DNA of 64,000 nucleotides from Draconibacterium mangrovi_A (GCF_037646455.1 NZ_JBBIXN010000003.1:310001-374000); one strand, 5' to 3'; numbered from the stretch's first letter, positions 27,009-37,314 are shown. Translations and numbers: made by a program. Notes: generated by a model not told the origin, from the sequence alone.

Positions 27009-27700
27009 TGGCGTTTTTACAACACATTCTTGAGTGGGACAAGGAGTTGTTCCTGTATTTAAACAGTTTTCACAGCGATTTTTGGGATACCATCATGTTA
27101 ACGATCACCCGTAAAGAAACCTGGGTTCCCCTGTATGCGATCATCATCTGGTATTTTATTCGAAATTACCGGATCAAATCCATACTTATCATTATTGCAC
27201 TGGCTTTGCTTGTTCTTGCTGCCGACCAGTTTTCCGGCCTACTCAAAGATACGATACAGCGGTTTCGGCCGGTGCACGAGCCGGCCATTGAAAACGTGGT
27301 GCACAATGTATTGCGGAAAGGCGGACTGTACGGATTTGTATCAGCACATGCGGCCAATTCAGTAGCGATTTTGGTATTTACCTCCCGCATTTTTAAGCGC
27401 CGAAGCTACTACATTCTCATGATGCTTTGGACCTTAATGTTCTGTTACTCCAGAATTTATTCGGGTGTTCACTATCCGCTCGATTTGCTTGGGGGCGCGC
27501 TGTTGGGCTGGGGTGCAGGCTATGGCATTTATAAGCTAATGATGTTTGTGGAGAATCACTTCTTTTTTTCCCGTTCGCCGAAAATCGAAAAAACAGCATT
27601 ACCGGAGCAACAGTCAGGAATTATTTGGCTGGTGTTTTTCGTGCTTCTGGTTACAGTATTTATTGTAAGCTATCTGCTTCATCATTACAACTATTTGTAA
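27008..27700 (+). CDS. PAP2-family membrane phosphatase
   Basis: A 230-residue phosphatidic-acid-phosphatase type 2 protein with several membrane spans. The three signature motifs are present: KDTIQRFRPVHEP (about 78), GFVSAHAANS (about 113, SAHA in place of the common PSGH) and SRIYSGVHYPLDLLGG (about 148, catalytic His and Asp). It probably dephosphorylates a lipid phosphate such as undecaprenyl diphosphate or phosphatidic acid; the substrate cannot be read from sequence. It overlaps obgE by one base and abuts the MutS-like gene, suggesting an operon. Confidence 0.88.
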   Translation: MAFLQHILEWDKELFLYLNSFHSDFWDTIMLTITRKETWVPLYAIIIWYFIRNYRIKSILIIIALALLVLAADQFSGLLKDTIQRFRPVHEPAIENVVHNVLRKGGLYGFVSAHAANSVAILVFTSRIFKRRSYYILMMLWTLMFCYSRIYSGVHYPLDLLGGALLGWGAGYGIYKLMMFVENHFFFSRSPKIEKTALPEQQSGIIWLVFFVLLVTVFIVSYLLHHYNYL

Positions 27701-29479
27701 ATGCGTACCCCGGAGAATTTTTACCAAAATAAATTCGATGAGTATTCCGGTCAGCTTCAATCCTTACGATCGAAACTCAGGTGGTTTGGCTGGTATCGCT
27801 TTCTGGCTTTTGTATTTATTTTTCTTCCATTCTTTTTTGACGGATTCAATTGGCGAAGCATAATTTACGTGGTGCTTTTAGTTGCCCTCTTCTTTTATCT
27901 CATCAAAAAGAATATCCAGCTTGAAAGGGAAAAACGAAGAACAGGGGTTTTGTTGAAATTGGTGGAAGATGAGCGTTTGGCACTTCAGCATTCATTTTTG
28001 CACTTTCCGGACGGGAAAGAATTTCTCGATACCGATCATTTTTATTCATACGATCTCGATCTTTTTGGAAGCGGTTCTCTTTTTCAGTTTATAAACAGAA
28101 CCTCCACCTTAAGCGGGAAAAACCTGCTGGCAAAATGGTTGATGTTTCCTTTTAAAAACAAGAAGGAGATTGAACCGCGACAGCATGCTGTTAAAGAGCT
28201 TGCCGCTCAGCCTGAATGGCGTCTTGAATTTTTATCGGCAGGAAAACTTTTTGAAGAGACAGCAGATATTTACCACGAGATCCGGTCGTGGTCGGAGCTA
28301 AACCTGAAACTGAAAAAGGCAGCTGTCATCCGGTATTTAATTTGGGTTGTTCCTGCTATTACACTGATCTCTGCCGTTCCTGCAATACTTGGAATCACCA
28401 ATCTTTTTCTGATTCTGACATTGTTTGCTCAGTGGATTATGCTTTACTTCTTCTGGACACCGGTTACAAAATATTTTGGTTTTTTTGGCCGAAAATCGGA
28501 GCTTCTTTCCAAGTACATGCAACAACTGGGAAAAATCGGAGAACATGAATTTCAGTCGGTATTGCTTCTCAAACTTCAACAAAGAATAGAAGATCCATCA
28601 GCTGCGAAAGCTTTCAAAAAATTAAAAAGCCTGGTTAAAGAATTTGATTACCGGGAAAATTTACTCGTCGGATTGGCCATGAATTCCTTTCTGTTGTGGG
28701 ATATTCGCTGCATGTACCGCCTTTGGCAATGGCACCAAAAATACCACAAAGACCTTGGAGTGTGGTTAGACGTAGTTGCGGAAGTTGATGCACTGGTAAG
28801 CCTTGCAAATTTTTCAAACAACCACCCTGAATTTGTATTTCCGCAAGTACAGGTAGATGATTTTGAATTTTCTTCCACTCAGTTGGGGCACCCGCTGCTT
28901 CATCCCGACAAAAGAATTTGTAACGATTTATCGTTGAACAAGTGGTCGCAGGTTTTAATTGTTACCGGGGCCAACATGGCCGGTAAAAGCACCTTTCTCC
29001 GAACAGTTGGGGTAAACCTGGTACTGGCAAAAATGGGAGCTCCAGTTTGTGCTTCCTCCATGCGTTTTACGCCGATTGATATTTACACCAATATGCGAAC
29101 TACTGATTCGCTGTTAAAAGATGAATCGTATTTTTTTGCCGAACTAAGCCGTATAAAAACTGTACTCGACAGGCTAAAGAACGGTGAGCGATATTTTGTA
29201 ATACTCGATGAAATGCTGAAAGGAACCAATTCCATCGACAAATTGAATGGTTCGAAAGAGCTGATTCGCCGTCTGGTGCATTTACAGGCGGTGTCGTTGA
29301 TAGCCACTCACGATTTGAAGCTCAGTGAGATGGAGAAGGAATATCCTGTGCAGGTTTCCAATAAATGTTTCGAAATAAGCATTGAAAATGATGAGCTGGT
29401 TTTCGACTACAAATTGTCGGGTGGTGTCACCAAAACCATGAATGCCACTTTTCTGATGAAAAAAATGGGGATAATTTAG
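27701..29479 (+). CDS. membrane-anchored MutS-like ATPase
   Basis: A 592-residue protein with the MutS family ATPase domain: Walker A TGANMAGKSTFLR at about 421-433, Walker B YFVILDEMLKGTNS at about 497-510, and IATHDLKLSEME. Unlike MutS or MutS2 it lacks the mismatch-binding and Smr domains and carries two pairs of hydrophobic segments (about 32-70 and 208-250), so it is probably an inner-membrane protein. This form occurs widely in Bacteroidota and is usually labelled DNA mismatch repair protein; its role is unproven. It starts directly after the PAP2 stop. Confidence 0.85.
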   Translation: MRTPENFYQNKFDEYSGQLQSLRSKLRWFGWYRFLAFVFIFLPFFFDGFNWRSIIYVVLLVALFFYLIKKNIQLEREKRRTGVLLKLVEDERLALQHSFLHFPDGKEFLDTDHFYSYDLDLFGSGSLFQFINRTSTLSGKNLLAKWLMFPFKNKKEIEPRQHAVKELAAQPEWRLEFLSAGKLFEETADIYHEIRSWSELNLKLKKAAVIRYLIWVVPAITLISAVPAILGITNLFLILTLFAQWIMLYFFWTPVTKYFGFFGRKSELLSKYMQQLGKIGEHEFQSVLLLKLQQRIEDPSAAKAFKKLKSLVKEFDYRENLLVGLAMNSFLLWDIRCMYRLWQWHQKYHKDLGVWLDVVAEVDALVSLANFSNNHPEFVFPQVQVDDFEFSSTQLGHPLLHPDKRICNDLSLNKWSQVLIVTGANMAGKSTFLRTVGVNLVLAKMGAPVCASSMRFTPIDIYTNMRTTDSLLKDESYFFAELSRIKTVLDRLKNGERYFVILDEMLKGTNSIDKLNGSKELIRRLVHLQAVSLIATHDLKLSEMEKEYPVQVSNKCFEISIENDELVFDYKLSGGVTKTMNATFLMKKMGII

Positions 29480-29626
29480 CTTTAGGAAGAAGTGTAATCC
29501 CTTGATTTTCAAATTCTATTTTTCATTCGTTTTCGGATCCCGGAAGTTTTTATTCTTCAGTATTTTTCAACTGTAAATTGTTAGTTAATGAAGCGCGGCA
29601 AACTGCGTAAAACATGATGATTTAAT

Positions 29627-29634
29627 TATATTTG
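29627..29634 (+). promoter_or_regulatory. -7 promoter element upstream of the topoisomerase genes
   Basis: TATATTTG is a perfect TAnnTTTG element about 115 bases before the ATG at 29748. A matching -33 TTTG at the right distance is not evident. Confidence 0.4.
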
Positions 29635-29747
29635 TGGCAATCCGGTGAATTCCGCAGTTATTTGAAATAAGCAAAATCCCAAACACAATTACATTTCATT
29701 TAATAGTTGGCGTTCACTGATACTTTGCAGGATTCAGGAGAATAATT

Positions 29748-31583
29748 ATGAGCGCAAATTACGACGAAGGAACGATTAAGACCTTAGATTGGCAGGAGCA
29801 TATCCGGAGGCGTCCGGGAATGTATATCGGAAAACTTGGCGACGGATCTTCAGCCGACGACGGTATTTATGTATTGCTGAAAGAGGTGATGGACAATTCC
29901 ATTGATGAATTTATGATGGGACACGGTAAGAAGATTATCGTGAACGTTGATCAGGAGAAAGTTTCAATCCGCGATTTTGGTCGTGGTATTCCTCTTGGGA
30001 AGCTGGTGGATGTGGCCAGCAAAATGAATACCGGTGCCAAATACGACAACAAGGTTTTTAAAAAATCTGTGGGTTTGAATGGTGTGGGAATCAAAGCCGT
30101 TAACGCGCTCTCCACTAATTTTACAATTCGTGCTGTTCGCGAAGGAACGGCCAAAGAAGTTAGCTTTAGTAAAGGAGTTATAACCGACGAAAAAGACTAT
30201 AAAGGTTTGGAGGAAGAAAACGGAACTGAAGTTTCTTTTGTTCCCGATGCCGAAGTGTTCAAGAAGTATCGTTACCTGAACGATTACATCGAGAACATGA
30301 TGAAGAATTATACCTTCCTGAATGCAGGACTTACCATTGAATTTAATGGTGAGCGTTTTTATTCGCGAAATGGATTGCGCGACCTGCTGGAAGAGAACAT
30401 GGATCACGACCCAATTTACCCAATTATACATCTGAAAGGTGAGGATATTGAGGTTGCCATCACGCATGGAAACCAATATGGCGAAGATTATTATTCTTTC
30501 GTTAACGGCCAGCATACTACACAGGGTGGTACTCATTTACAGGCTTTTCGGGAAGTACTGGTAAAAACAATCAGAGATTTTTACAAGAAGGAGTTTGATC
30601 CGTCTGATATTCGGGCGTCAATTGTGGCGGCGGTCAGTATTAAGGTTGAAGAGCCTGTATTTGAGTCCCAGACCAAAACAAAACTGGGTTCGAAGGATAT
30701 TGGCCCCGAGGGGCCTTCAGTTAGGGCGCATGTGGGAAATTTCCTGCAAAAGGAATTGGATAATTATTTGCATAAAAACCACGAAACCGCCGAAGTGCTG
30801 CTCAGGCGAATTATGGAATCGGAGCGCGAGCGCAAAGCCATTTCCGGCGTAAAAAAACTGGCCAAGCAACGGGCTAAAAAGGCCAACCTTCATAATAAAA
30901 AATTGCGCGACTGTCGTATCCACTTCAACAGTAACGATGAAAGGAAAGAAGAATCGAGCATTTTTATAACCGAGGGAGATTCGGCGAGTGGCTCAATTAC
31001 CAAGTCGCGTGATGTAAATACGCAGGCGGTATTCAGCTTAAAAGGAAAGCCGCTGAACACATATGGACTGACTAAAAAAGTGGTGTACGAGAATGAGGAA
31101 TTTAATCTCTTGCAGGCGGCACTGAATATCGAAGACAGCATGGAAGACCTTCGGTACAATAAAGTAATTATAGCTACCGATGCCGATGTGGATGGAATGC
31201 ATATCCGTTTGCTGCTGATCACTTTCTTCCTTCAGTTTTTCCCCGAGTTGATCAAAAAAGGTCATGTACATATTTTGCAAACGCCACTGTTCCGCGTTCG
31301 AAACAAGCAAAAAACCTATTATTGTTATTCTGACGACGAGAAAGAAAAAGCCATAAAGAAATTAAAAGGCAAACCCGAGATCACCCGTTTTAAAGGATTG
31401 GGTGAGATCTCGCCTGATGAGTTCAAACATTTTATCGGGAAAGACATTCGCCTCGATCCGGTTCAAATGAAAAAGCATGAATCGGTGGCTCAGATGCTTG
31501 AATTTTACATGGGAAAAAACACACCTGACCGGCAGGATTTTATTATCGATAATCTGTATGTAGAGAAAGACGAAGTGGCTTAA
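29748..31583 (+). CDS. parE: DNA topoisomerase IV subunit B (type IIA, ATPase)
   Basis: ATPase subunit of a type IIA topoisomerase that decatenates and relaxes DNA. At 611 residues it has the GHKL ATPase (RRPGMYIGKLGDG, EVMDNSIDEF with the catalytic Glu and Asn near residue 50, GVGIKAVNALS), then the TOPRIM domain (ITEGDSASG at about 408; TDADVDGMHIR at about 480) and the GLGEISPDEF end region. Pairing with the A subunit 48 bases downstream and its length favour ParE over GyrB. Bacteroidota also carry separate gyrase genes. Confidence 0.92.
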   Translation: MSANYDEGTIKTLDWQEHIRRRPGMYIGKLGDGSSADDGIYVLLKEVMDNSIDEFMMGHGKKIIVNVDQEKVSIRDFGRGIPLGKLVDVASKMNTGAKYDNKVFKKSVGLNGVGIKAVNALSTNFTIRAVREGTAKEVSFSKGVITDEKDYKGLEEENGTEVSFVPDAEVFKKYRYLNDYIENMMKNYTFLNAGLTIEFNGERFYSRNGLRDLLEENMDHDPIYPIIHLKGEDIEVAITHGNQYGEDYYSFVNGQHTTQGGTHLQAFREVLVKTIRDFYKKEFDPSDIRASIVAAVSIKVEEPVFESQTKTKLGSKDIGPEGPSVRAHVGNFLQKELDNYLHKNHETAEVLLRRIMESERERKAISGVKKLAKQRAKKANLHNKKLRDCRIHFNSNDERKEESSIFITEGDSASGSITKSRDVNTQAVFSLKGKPLNTYGLTKKVVYENEEFNLLQAALNIEDSMEDLRYNKVIIATDADVDGMHIRLLLITFFLQFFPELIKKGHVHILQTPLFRVRNKQKTYYCYSDDEKEKAIKKLKGKPEITRFKGLGEISPDEFKHFIGKDIRLDPVQMKKHESVAQMLEFYMGKNTPDRQDFIIDNLYVEKDEVA

Positions 31584-31631
31584 CATAAAAACCAATTGCC
31601 CTTGTGGCATTTACAAACCTGAAAAGTAAGA

Positions 31632-34268
31632 ATGTCGGAAGAGAACACCAATAATAACGAAGAAATACAGGACGAACAGCTAAAGGACGAGGTAACCTAT
31701 TTATCGGGGATGTACCGCGACTGGTTTTTGGATTATGCTTCTTACGTGATCCTTGAACGCGCAGTTCCGTACATCAACGATGGCCTGAAACCTGTGCAGC
31801 GCCGTATTTTGCATGCCATGCGCGAAATGGATGACGGGCGCTACAACAAAGTGGCTAACATTATCGGGCAAACCATGCAGTATCACCCGCACGGTGATGC
31901 TTCCATCGGTGATGCGATTGTTCAACTGGGGCAAAAAGAATTGCTGATCGACAGCCAGGGAAACTGGGGGAACCTGCTAACCGGGGACGGTGCAGCCGCT
32001 CCGCGTTACATCGAGGCGCGTTTGTCGAAGTTTGCACTTGAGGTTCTTTTTAATCCAAAAACTACCGAGTGGAAACTTTCATACGACGGCCGGAAAAAGG
32101 AGCCGGTAACGCTTCCTGTAAAATTTCCTTTGTTGCTGGCACAGGGTGTCGACGGTATTGCCGTTGGTCTGGCTTCAAAAATGTTCCCACACAACTTTAA
32201 TGAACTGATAGATGCTTCAATCAATTATCTTAAAGGAAAAGATTTTGAACTGTATCCCGATTTCCCAACCGGCGGTTCGGCCGATTTTAGCAAATACAAC
32301 GACGGTGTCCGTGGTGGAAGCATTAAAGTGCGCGCGAAAATCGAGAAGCAGGATAATAAAACGCTGATCATAACCGAAGTTCCCTATGGTAAAACGACTA
32401 CTTCGCTGATCGAGTCCATCATTAAAGCCAATGATAAGGGGAAGATCAAGGTGAAGAAGATCGATGACAACACGGCTGAAAATGTGGAGATCCTGGTTCG
32501 TTTGGCCTCCGGTGTTTCATCCGATAAAACCATCGACGCCTTGTACGCTTTTACCGACTGCGAAATTTCGTTGTCGCCAAATGCCTGTATCATCGAAAAC
32601 GATAAACCCTTGTTTATTGGGGTGAAGGAAATTTTAAAGCGTTCGGCTGATAGTACAAAGGAACTTCTGAAACTGGAACTCGAGATCAAAAAAAGTGAGC
32701 TGGAAGAGCAATGGCATTTTTCTTCGCTCGAAAAAATATTTATCGAGGAACGCATATACAAGGACAAGAAATTTGAGGATTCGGAAAACATGGACCAGGC
32801 TGTTGCGCATATCGACAAGCGACTGGAGCCATGGAAACCCAAACTGAAAAGAGAGGTTACCCGCGAAGATATTCTGAAACTCATGGAAATTCGCATGGCG
32901 CGTATCCTTAAATTTAATAAAGATAAAGCCAACGATCACCTGAAAGCTATTGAAGACGAGATTGCCGAGGTGGTGAACAACATCAAAAACATTGTTCCTT
33001 ACACGATAAAATGGTTCCAGCACCTGAAAGCCAAGTATGGTAAGGGCCGCGACCGTAAAACCGAAATCAGGAGTTTCGAGAACATTGTGGCCAGCAAGGT
33101 TGTGGTGAAGAATGAAAAACTTTATGTCGACCGCAAAGAAGGATTTATGGGAACCTCGTTGAAAAAGGCTGAGTTCGTGTGCGACTGTTCCGATATCGAC
33201 GACATCATAATTTTCCGGCGCGATGGCAGCTACTATGTTACCAAAGTTTCGGATAAGGCGTTTATCGGGAAAAACCTGCTGCACATTGCAGTATTCAAGA
33301 AAAACGATAAACGCACCATTTACAATGTGGTTTACAAAGACGGCAAAACCGGGTATTACTACATGAAGCGATTCTTTGTTACCGGCGTAACGCGCGACAA
33401 AGAATACAATGTGACTAAAGGAACCAAAGGATCGCGCATTACTTATTTTTCGGCCAATCCGAACGGTGAGGCCGAAACTTTGAGAGTAGTGCTAAAACCA
33501 AAACCAAGGCTTAAAAAATTAACTTTCGAAGAAGACCTGAGTGAGCTGGCCATTAAAGGAAAGCAATCGATGGGTAATATTCTTACCAAATACGAAGTAC
33601 ACAAAATTTCGCTGAAAGAAAAAGGAGTATCTACCCTGGGTGGCCGAAAGATCTGGTTCGATCCTGACGTGTTGCGCTTAAATGCCGACAACCGAGGTAA
33701 CTATCTGGGCGAATTTATGGGCGAGGATAAGATCCTTGTGCTGTATAAGAGCGGTGAATATCAGCTGTACAATTACGACCTTAGTAACCACTTCGAACCC
33801 AATATTCTGTGCATTGAGAAATTTGATAAATCGAAAATTTTATCGGCTGTTTATTTCGATGCAGAGCAACAGTTTTATTACGTAAAACGCTTTGAAATTG
33901 AGGAAGTCGAAGGGAAGTTGATTCCGTTTATTGGCGACAATCCCGACAACAAGTTGGTGAGCATTACCTGGGTACATTACCCACGACTTGAGTTAACTTT
34001 TGGAGGCAAAAACGAAGAGCGTGACAACGAGATCATCGAAGTTGCTGAATTTATCGGGGTGAAATCGTGGAAAGCTAAAGGGAAGCGCCTAACGAATTAC
34101 GAAGTGAAAAACATTAAGGAGATTGAACCTGTTGTAAAAGACGAAGATGACCGTGAACCGGAAGAGCAGGCTGACGATGAGCCGGAGAAGGATGATATTC
34201 CATTCGAAGTAAATCGTCCGAAAAATGACGATGATGACGACAATGGAAATCAAATGTCACTATTTTAG
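31632..34268 (+). CDS. parC: DNA topoisomerase IV subunit A
   Basis: DNA-cleaving subunit partnered with the upstream ParE. At 878 residues it has the winged-helix region (YVILERAVPYINDGLKPVQRR), quinolone-region residues in HPHGDASIGDAIVQL and the catalytic Tyr in AAPRYIEARL at about residue 128. The C-terminal beta-pinwheel is divergent: the gyrase-type GQxGG box is not evident, which supports topoisomerase IV. The protein ends in a very acidic tail (DDREPEEQADDEPEKDD). It probably forms an operon with parE. Confidence 0.92.
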   Translation: MSEENTNNNEEIQDEQLKDEVTYLSGMYRDWFLDYASYVILERAVPYINDGLKPVQRRILHAMREMDDGRYNKVANIIGQTMQYHPHGDASIGDAIVQLGQKELLIDSQGNWGNLLTGDGAAAPRYIEARLSKFALEVLFNPKTTEWKLSYDGRKKEPVTLPVKFPLLLAQGVDGIAVGLASKMFPHNFNELIDASINYLKGKDFELYPDFPTGGSADFSKYNDGVRGGSIKVRAKIEKQDNKTLIITEVPYGKTTTSLIESIIKANDKGKIKVKKIDDNTAENVEILVRLASGVSSDKTIDALYAFTDCEISLSPNACIIENDKPLFIGVKEILKRSADSTKELLKLELEIKKSELEEQWHFSSLEKIFIEERIYKDKKFEDSENMDQAVAHIDKRLEPWKPKLKREVTREDILKLMEIRMARILKFNKDKANDHLKAIEDEIAEVVNNIKNIVPYTIKWFQHLKAKYGKGRDRKTEIRSFENIVASKVVVKNEKLYVDRKEGFMGTSLKKAEFVCDCSDIDDIIIFRRDGSYYVTKVSDKAFIGKNLLHIAVFKKNDKRTIYNVVYKDGKTGYYYMKRFFVTGVTRDKEYNVTKGTKGSRITYFSANPNGEAETLRVVLKPKPRLKKLTFEEDLSELAIKGKQSMGNILTKYEVHKISLKEKGVSTLGGRKIWFDPDVLRLNADNRGNYLGEFMGEDKILVLYKSGEYQLYNYDLSNHFEPNILCIEKFDKSKILSAVYFDAEQQFYYVKRFEIEEVEGKLIPFIGDNPDNKLVSITWVHYPRLELTFGGKNEERDNEIIEVAEFIGVKSWKAKGKRLTNYEVKNIKEIEPVVKDEDDREPEEQADDEPEKDDIPFEVNRPKNDDDDDNGNQMSLF

Positions 34269-34343
34269 TTCAAAGTTTAGAGTTCAAAGTTCAAAGTTTT
34301 CTTGATGCTCTGAACATTGAACACTGAACACTAAACTGTTTTT

Positions 34344-34841
34344 ATGAGAATTTACTTGATCGGATATATGGGATGCGGAAAATCCACTTTGGGACGGCGA
34401 CTCTCGAAGCATTTGAATTTGCAGTTTGTCGATATGGATCATTACATTGAAGAACGCAACTGCAAATCCATACCACAGATTTTTGCCGAAGAAGGGGAAT
34501 CCGAATTCAGAAGGAAAGAACGAAAAGCACTGGAAGAGCTGTCGGAATTTACCGATATTGTCATTGCTACGGGCGGAGGTGCACCTTGTTTTTTCGATAA
34601 TATCGATCTGATGAACAAGACAGGTAAAACCATTTACCTGAATATAAATCCAAAAATTCTGGCCGATCGTTTACTGAAATCGAAAACCGAACGACCGCTG
34701 ATAAAAGGTAAATCGCGTGAAGAACTGATTGCCTTTATTGATGATACGCTTCACAAAAGAAACGAATTTTACATGCAGGCAAAGCATTACATCACTGAGC
34801 CTGATATAGATCTGGAACTGGTAAAAGAAATGATTTCCTGA
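34344..34841 (+). CDS. aroK: shikimate kinase
   Basis: Phosphorylates shikimate in the chorismate pathway. At 165 residues it has the P-loop GYMGCGKSTLGRRL at residues 6-19, the shikimate-binding DMDHYIEE (about 32-39) and FRRKERKAL, the ATGGGAPCF motif at about 76, and the LID Arg in KTERPL. It is preceded by about 75 bases of short TTCAAAGTT/TGAACA repeats after parC and followed six bases later by the ThDP enzyme gene. Confidence 0.95.
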   Translation: MRIYLIGYMGCGKSTLGRRLSKHLNLQFVDMDHYIEERNCKSIPQIFAEEGESEFRRKERKALEELSEFTDIVIATGGGAPCFFDNIDLMNKTGKTIYLNINPKILADRLLKSKTERPLIKGKSREELIAFIDDTLHKRNEFYMQAKHYITEPDIDLELVKEMIS

Positions 34842-34847
34842 TAAACC

Positions 34848-36476
34848 ATGTCAACCGTTGCCCGACAGTTTGCCCACACCCTGCGCGAAATTGGTGTTCG
34901 TTATGTTTTTGGTGTGCCCAGTGGTAACATGATCGATTATATTGAGGCCCTTCGTCAAGAAAAAGGTATTGATTTTGTGCTGGTAGGCCACGAAGCTACA
35001 GCTGCTATTATGGCCGATGTTTGCGGCCGACTCACCGGAATTCCTGGAGCGTGTTTTGCAACATTCGGACCGGGAGCAACAAACCTGAGTACAGGAGTAG
35101 GGGAAGCCTTTCTAGATCGATCGCCTCTACTTGCTTTTACCGACGAAATGCCCGATCATCTGCAGGGCCGAACTGTCCAGATGAATATCGATCATCAGCA
35201 ATTGTTTTTCCCGATTACCAAGTGGACCACCCATATGAATGATCGAAACGTGGAGGAAATCATTCTGAAAGGAAGGAGCAAGGCTACAGCTGATATTCCC
35301 GGCCCGGTTCATATTGGTGTGCCTGCCGGAATCGGGCAACGTGTGGCGGCAGATGCCCGATCATCCCTCGATTATTTAAGTATCGAAAAGAAAAGATGGT
35401 CGCCCTTGGTGGGCGCACAGGTTCGTAAGATTGAGCAGCTCTGGAATAAAAGTGAAAAACCTGTCTTGGCAGTAGGCTTGACAGCTGTGCGTGAAGGTAT
35501 TCAGGACATCCTGCTTGAAATCGCCGAAAAATATCAACTACCGGTTGTATTGACACCAATGGCAAAAGGGATGTTTGCTGAAGATCATCCGCTGTACGCA
35601 GGTGTGCTGTTTCATGCGCTTTCAGATATGGTGTCCGAAACTTACAGCGAAGCCGACCTGGTGATCGGTGTGGGATACGACCCGGTGGAATTTAATTATG
35701 AAGACTGGATGCCGAGGGTACCGCTGATTCACATCGATTCGAAGAAAGCCGATGTGGATACCGGACAAATTCCTGAAGTATTGAATGTGGTGGGGGGATT
35801 GAAAACAGCGTTAAAAGAAATGCTGGCTTTAGAAGATAAAAGGAAGAGTTGGAATATTGGTCAGCTAAAGAAAAGGCGTGAACGCTTGTTCCGAAAATTG
35901 ACGCCCAACCCAGGGAGTTTTGGACCGCTTGCTGTTTTGCATGAATTACGACAGATACTACCTGATGATGGAATATTGACGCTTGATGTTGGTGCTCACC
36001 TTCACCTTGCCGGTCAGCAGTGGCGAACTCCGGCGCCACAAAAACTACTGATGACCAATGGCTGGTCGGGAATGGGATTTGCGCTACCTGCTGCTATGGC
36101 GGCAAAAATGTGTCATCCCGAACTTTCCGTTGTAGCCTTAATGGGCGACGGCGGTTTTTATATGACTGTGGGCGAACTGGCCACAGTCAAACGACTCAAT
36201 CTCAATATCGTTTTTGTGGTGATCTACGACAAAAGTTTGTCGCTGATCAACATCAAACAACAAAAGAAAGGATACGAGCCACATTACGGAACGGATTTAA
36301 ATACTCTCCCGGATGAACCAACGAACCATTATTTTGGAGTGCCGATATTACGGGCAATCGACTTGACTACTTATCGAATAGCTTTGAAAGAAGCTTTCAA
36401 ATTGAACGGACCTGTAGTGGTTGAAGCAGTTGTTTCTGCAAATGAATACGATGAATTGGTTTTGCAAAGTGTTTGA
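34848..36476 (+). CDS. thiamine-diphosphate-dependent enzyme (acetolactate synthase-like)
   Basis: A 542-residue three-domain ThDP enzyme: the N-terminal PYR domain holds the conserved Glu in VGHEATAAIMAD (about residue 49) and GPGATNLSTGVGEA, a central domain follows, and the C-terminal PP domain carries GDGGF at about residue 433, the metal-binding start of the ThDP motif. The matching distal motif reads IYDKSLSLI rather than the usual Asn-Asn pair. Substrate could be pyruvate or another 2-oxo acid; no small regulatory subunit gene is nearby, so ordinary valine-pathway acetolactate synthase is unlikely. It may share a transcript with aroK. Confidence 0.85.
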   Translation: MSTVARQFAHTLREIGVRYVFGVPSGNMIDYIEALRQEKGIDFVLVGHEATAAIMADVCGRLTGIPGACFATFGPGATNLSTGVGEAFLDRSPLLAFTDEMPDHLQGRTVQMNIDHQQLFFPITKWTTHMNDRNVEEIILKGRSKATADIPGPVHIGVPAGIGQRVAADARSSLDYLSIEKKRWSPLVGAQVRKIEQLWNKSEKPVLAVGLTAVREGIQDILLEIAEKYQLPVVLTPMAKGMFAEDHPLYAGVLFHALSDMVSETYSEADLVIGVGYDPVEFNYEDWMPRVPLIHIDSKKADVDTGQIPEVLNVVGGLKTALKEMLALEDKRKSWNIGQLKKRRERLFRKLTPNPGSFGPLAVLHELRQILPDDGILTLDVGAHLHLAGQQWRTPAPQKLLMTNGWSGMGFALPAAMAAKMCHPELSVVALMGDGGFYMTVGELATVKRLNLNIVFVVIYDKSLSLINIKQQKKGYEPHYGTDLNTLPDEPTNHYFGVPILRAIDLTTYRIALKEAFKLNGPVVVEAVVSANEYDELVLQSV

Positions 36477-36630
36477 TATAAAGAATTCTCTTATTCTTTT
36501 ACAACTCAATATTTATTCTAAAGGTGATTTTTAAGGTGTTAGAATCTTGTTTATTATCACCAATAAATTGCCGTGTGAACGAAAAAATGAGTGAATTAAT
36601 CCCGTAATATTACATGGATATATGTCATTT

Positions 36631-36674
36631 CTATACGTAATTTTCGGATAAATTATACGGGATTTTACGTATAG
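36631..36674. promoter_or_regulatory. inverted-repeat operator candidate upstream of giant gene 1
   Basis: CTATACGTAATTTTC (36631-36645) and GATTTTACGTATAG (36661-36674) form an inverted repeat with 15 bases between. The right arm with its flank, CGGGATTTTACGTATAG, matches the motif in front of the LuxR promoters at 42491 and 59741. It lies about 640 bases before giant gene 1 in a stretch (36477-37114) where I find no gene. Confidence 0.5.
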
Positions 36675-37114
36675 AGGAAATTAAAATTTCAACTTCATAA
36701 TTATGAACGCTTAACCCTTTAATTCTTAGTTGTGGAATCTATTTTGATATTTCCGATGAGCTGGATTCTTGCAAATGTAAGCAAATGGAGAATGTATAAT
36801 TTAATTAAAAGAAGTTGAGAAAAGTACTTAATCTTAAAATTCAATAAAATACCTGTAAGTGTTTTAATATCAATAGTATTTTGATAAATGTTTTTCAGAC
36901 TACAATGTTGATCAACTTGGTGAAATGCTTCTTGTCGATGATTCTATTTTCTTTTTTATTTGATTGTAAATAGAACACAAGTTTATTTCAATTTTGCTAT
37001 CCTTGCTTGATAAATCTTTTGTCCGTTCAAAATTAAAGTCAGGATTTATAGAGAAACTGGAAGTCTGAATCAGAAAAGAAAAAAATACCAAAAAGTATTT
37101 AAATATCGATTCTC

Positions 37115-37164
37115 AAATCCGTATAAAACCCGATTGACTTAGGCTATCCGTTCGTCGTAACTTG
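37115..37164 (+). promoter_or_regulatory. promoter and operator candidate of giant gene 1
   Basis: AAATCCGTATAAAACCC (reverse of GGGttttaTACGgATTT) directly precedes ATTG (37133-37136), then 21 bases and TAACTTG (37158-37164). The same order occurs before giant genes 3 and 4. Transcription would give a 5' leader of about 145 bases. Confidence 0.6.
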
Positions 37165-37268
37165 TATTTGAAATTTTGAACGAAAGCAGAAACTTAACGT
37201 GCAACCCCGCGAAGTACTCACAAAATTTCAATTAAAAGATACAGTAACCTGGCGTTTGTTGGATGATG

Positions 37269-37310
37269 ATTTGATAAGTAAAAGACATTATTTACTTACT
37301 TAAATTATCA
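37269..37310 (+). promoter_or_regulatory. conserved 5' leader element of giant gene 1
   Basis: GATTTGATAA and, immediately before the start codon, TTATCAG flank a variable AT-rich stretch and can pair. The same two blocks, equally placed, precede giant genes 3 and 4. Confidence 0.55.
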
Positions 37311-37314
37311 GTTT

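Noticed and set aside
34269..34343. Possible regulatory array of TTCAAAGTT/TGAACA words between parC and aroK
   Set aside because: Short low-complexity repeats with no clear symmetry or promoter; they look like ordinary slippage-derived spacer.
36905..36973. 22-codon hydrophobic frame before giant gene 1
   Set aside because: Short, AT-rich, with no relative in the window and no conserved tail like that of the 1187/2705 pair.
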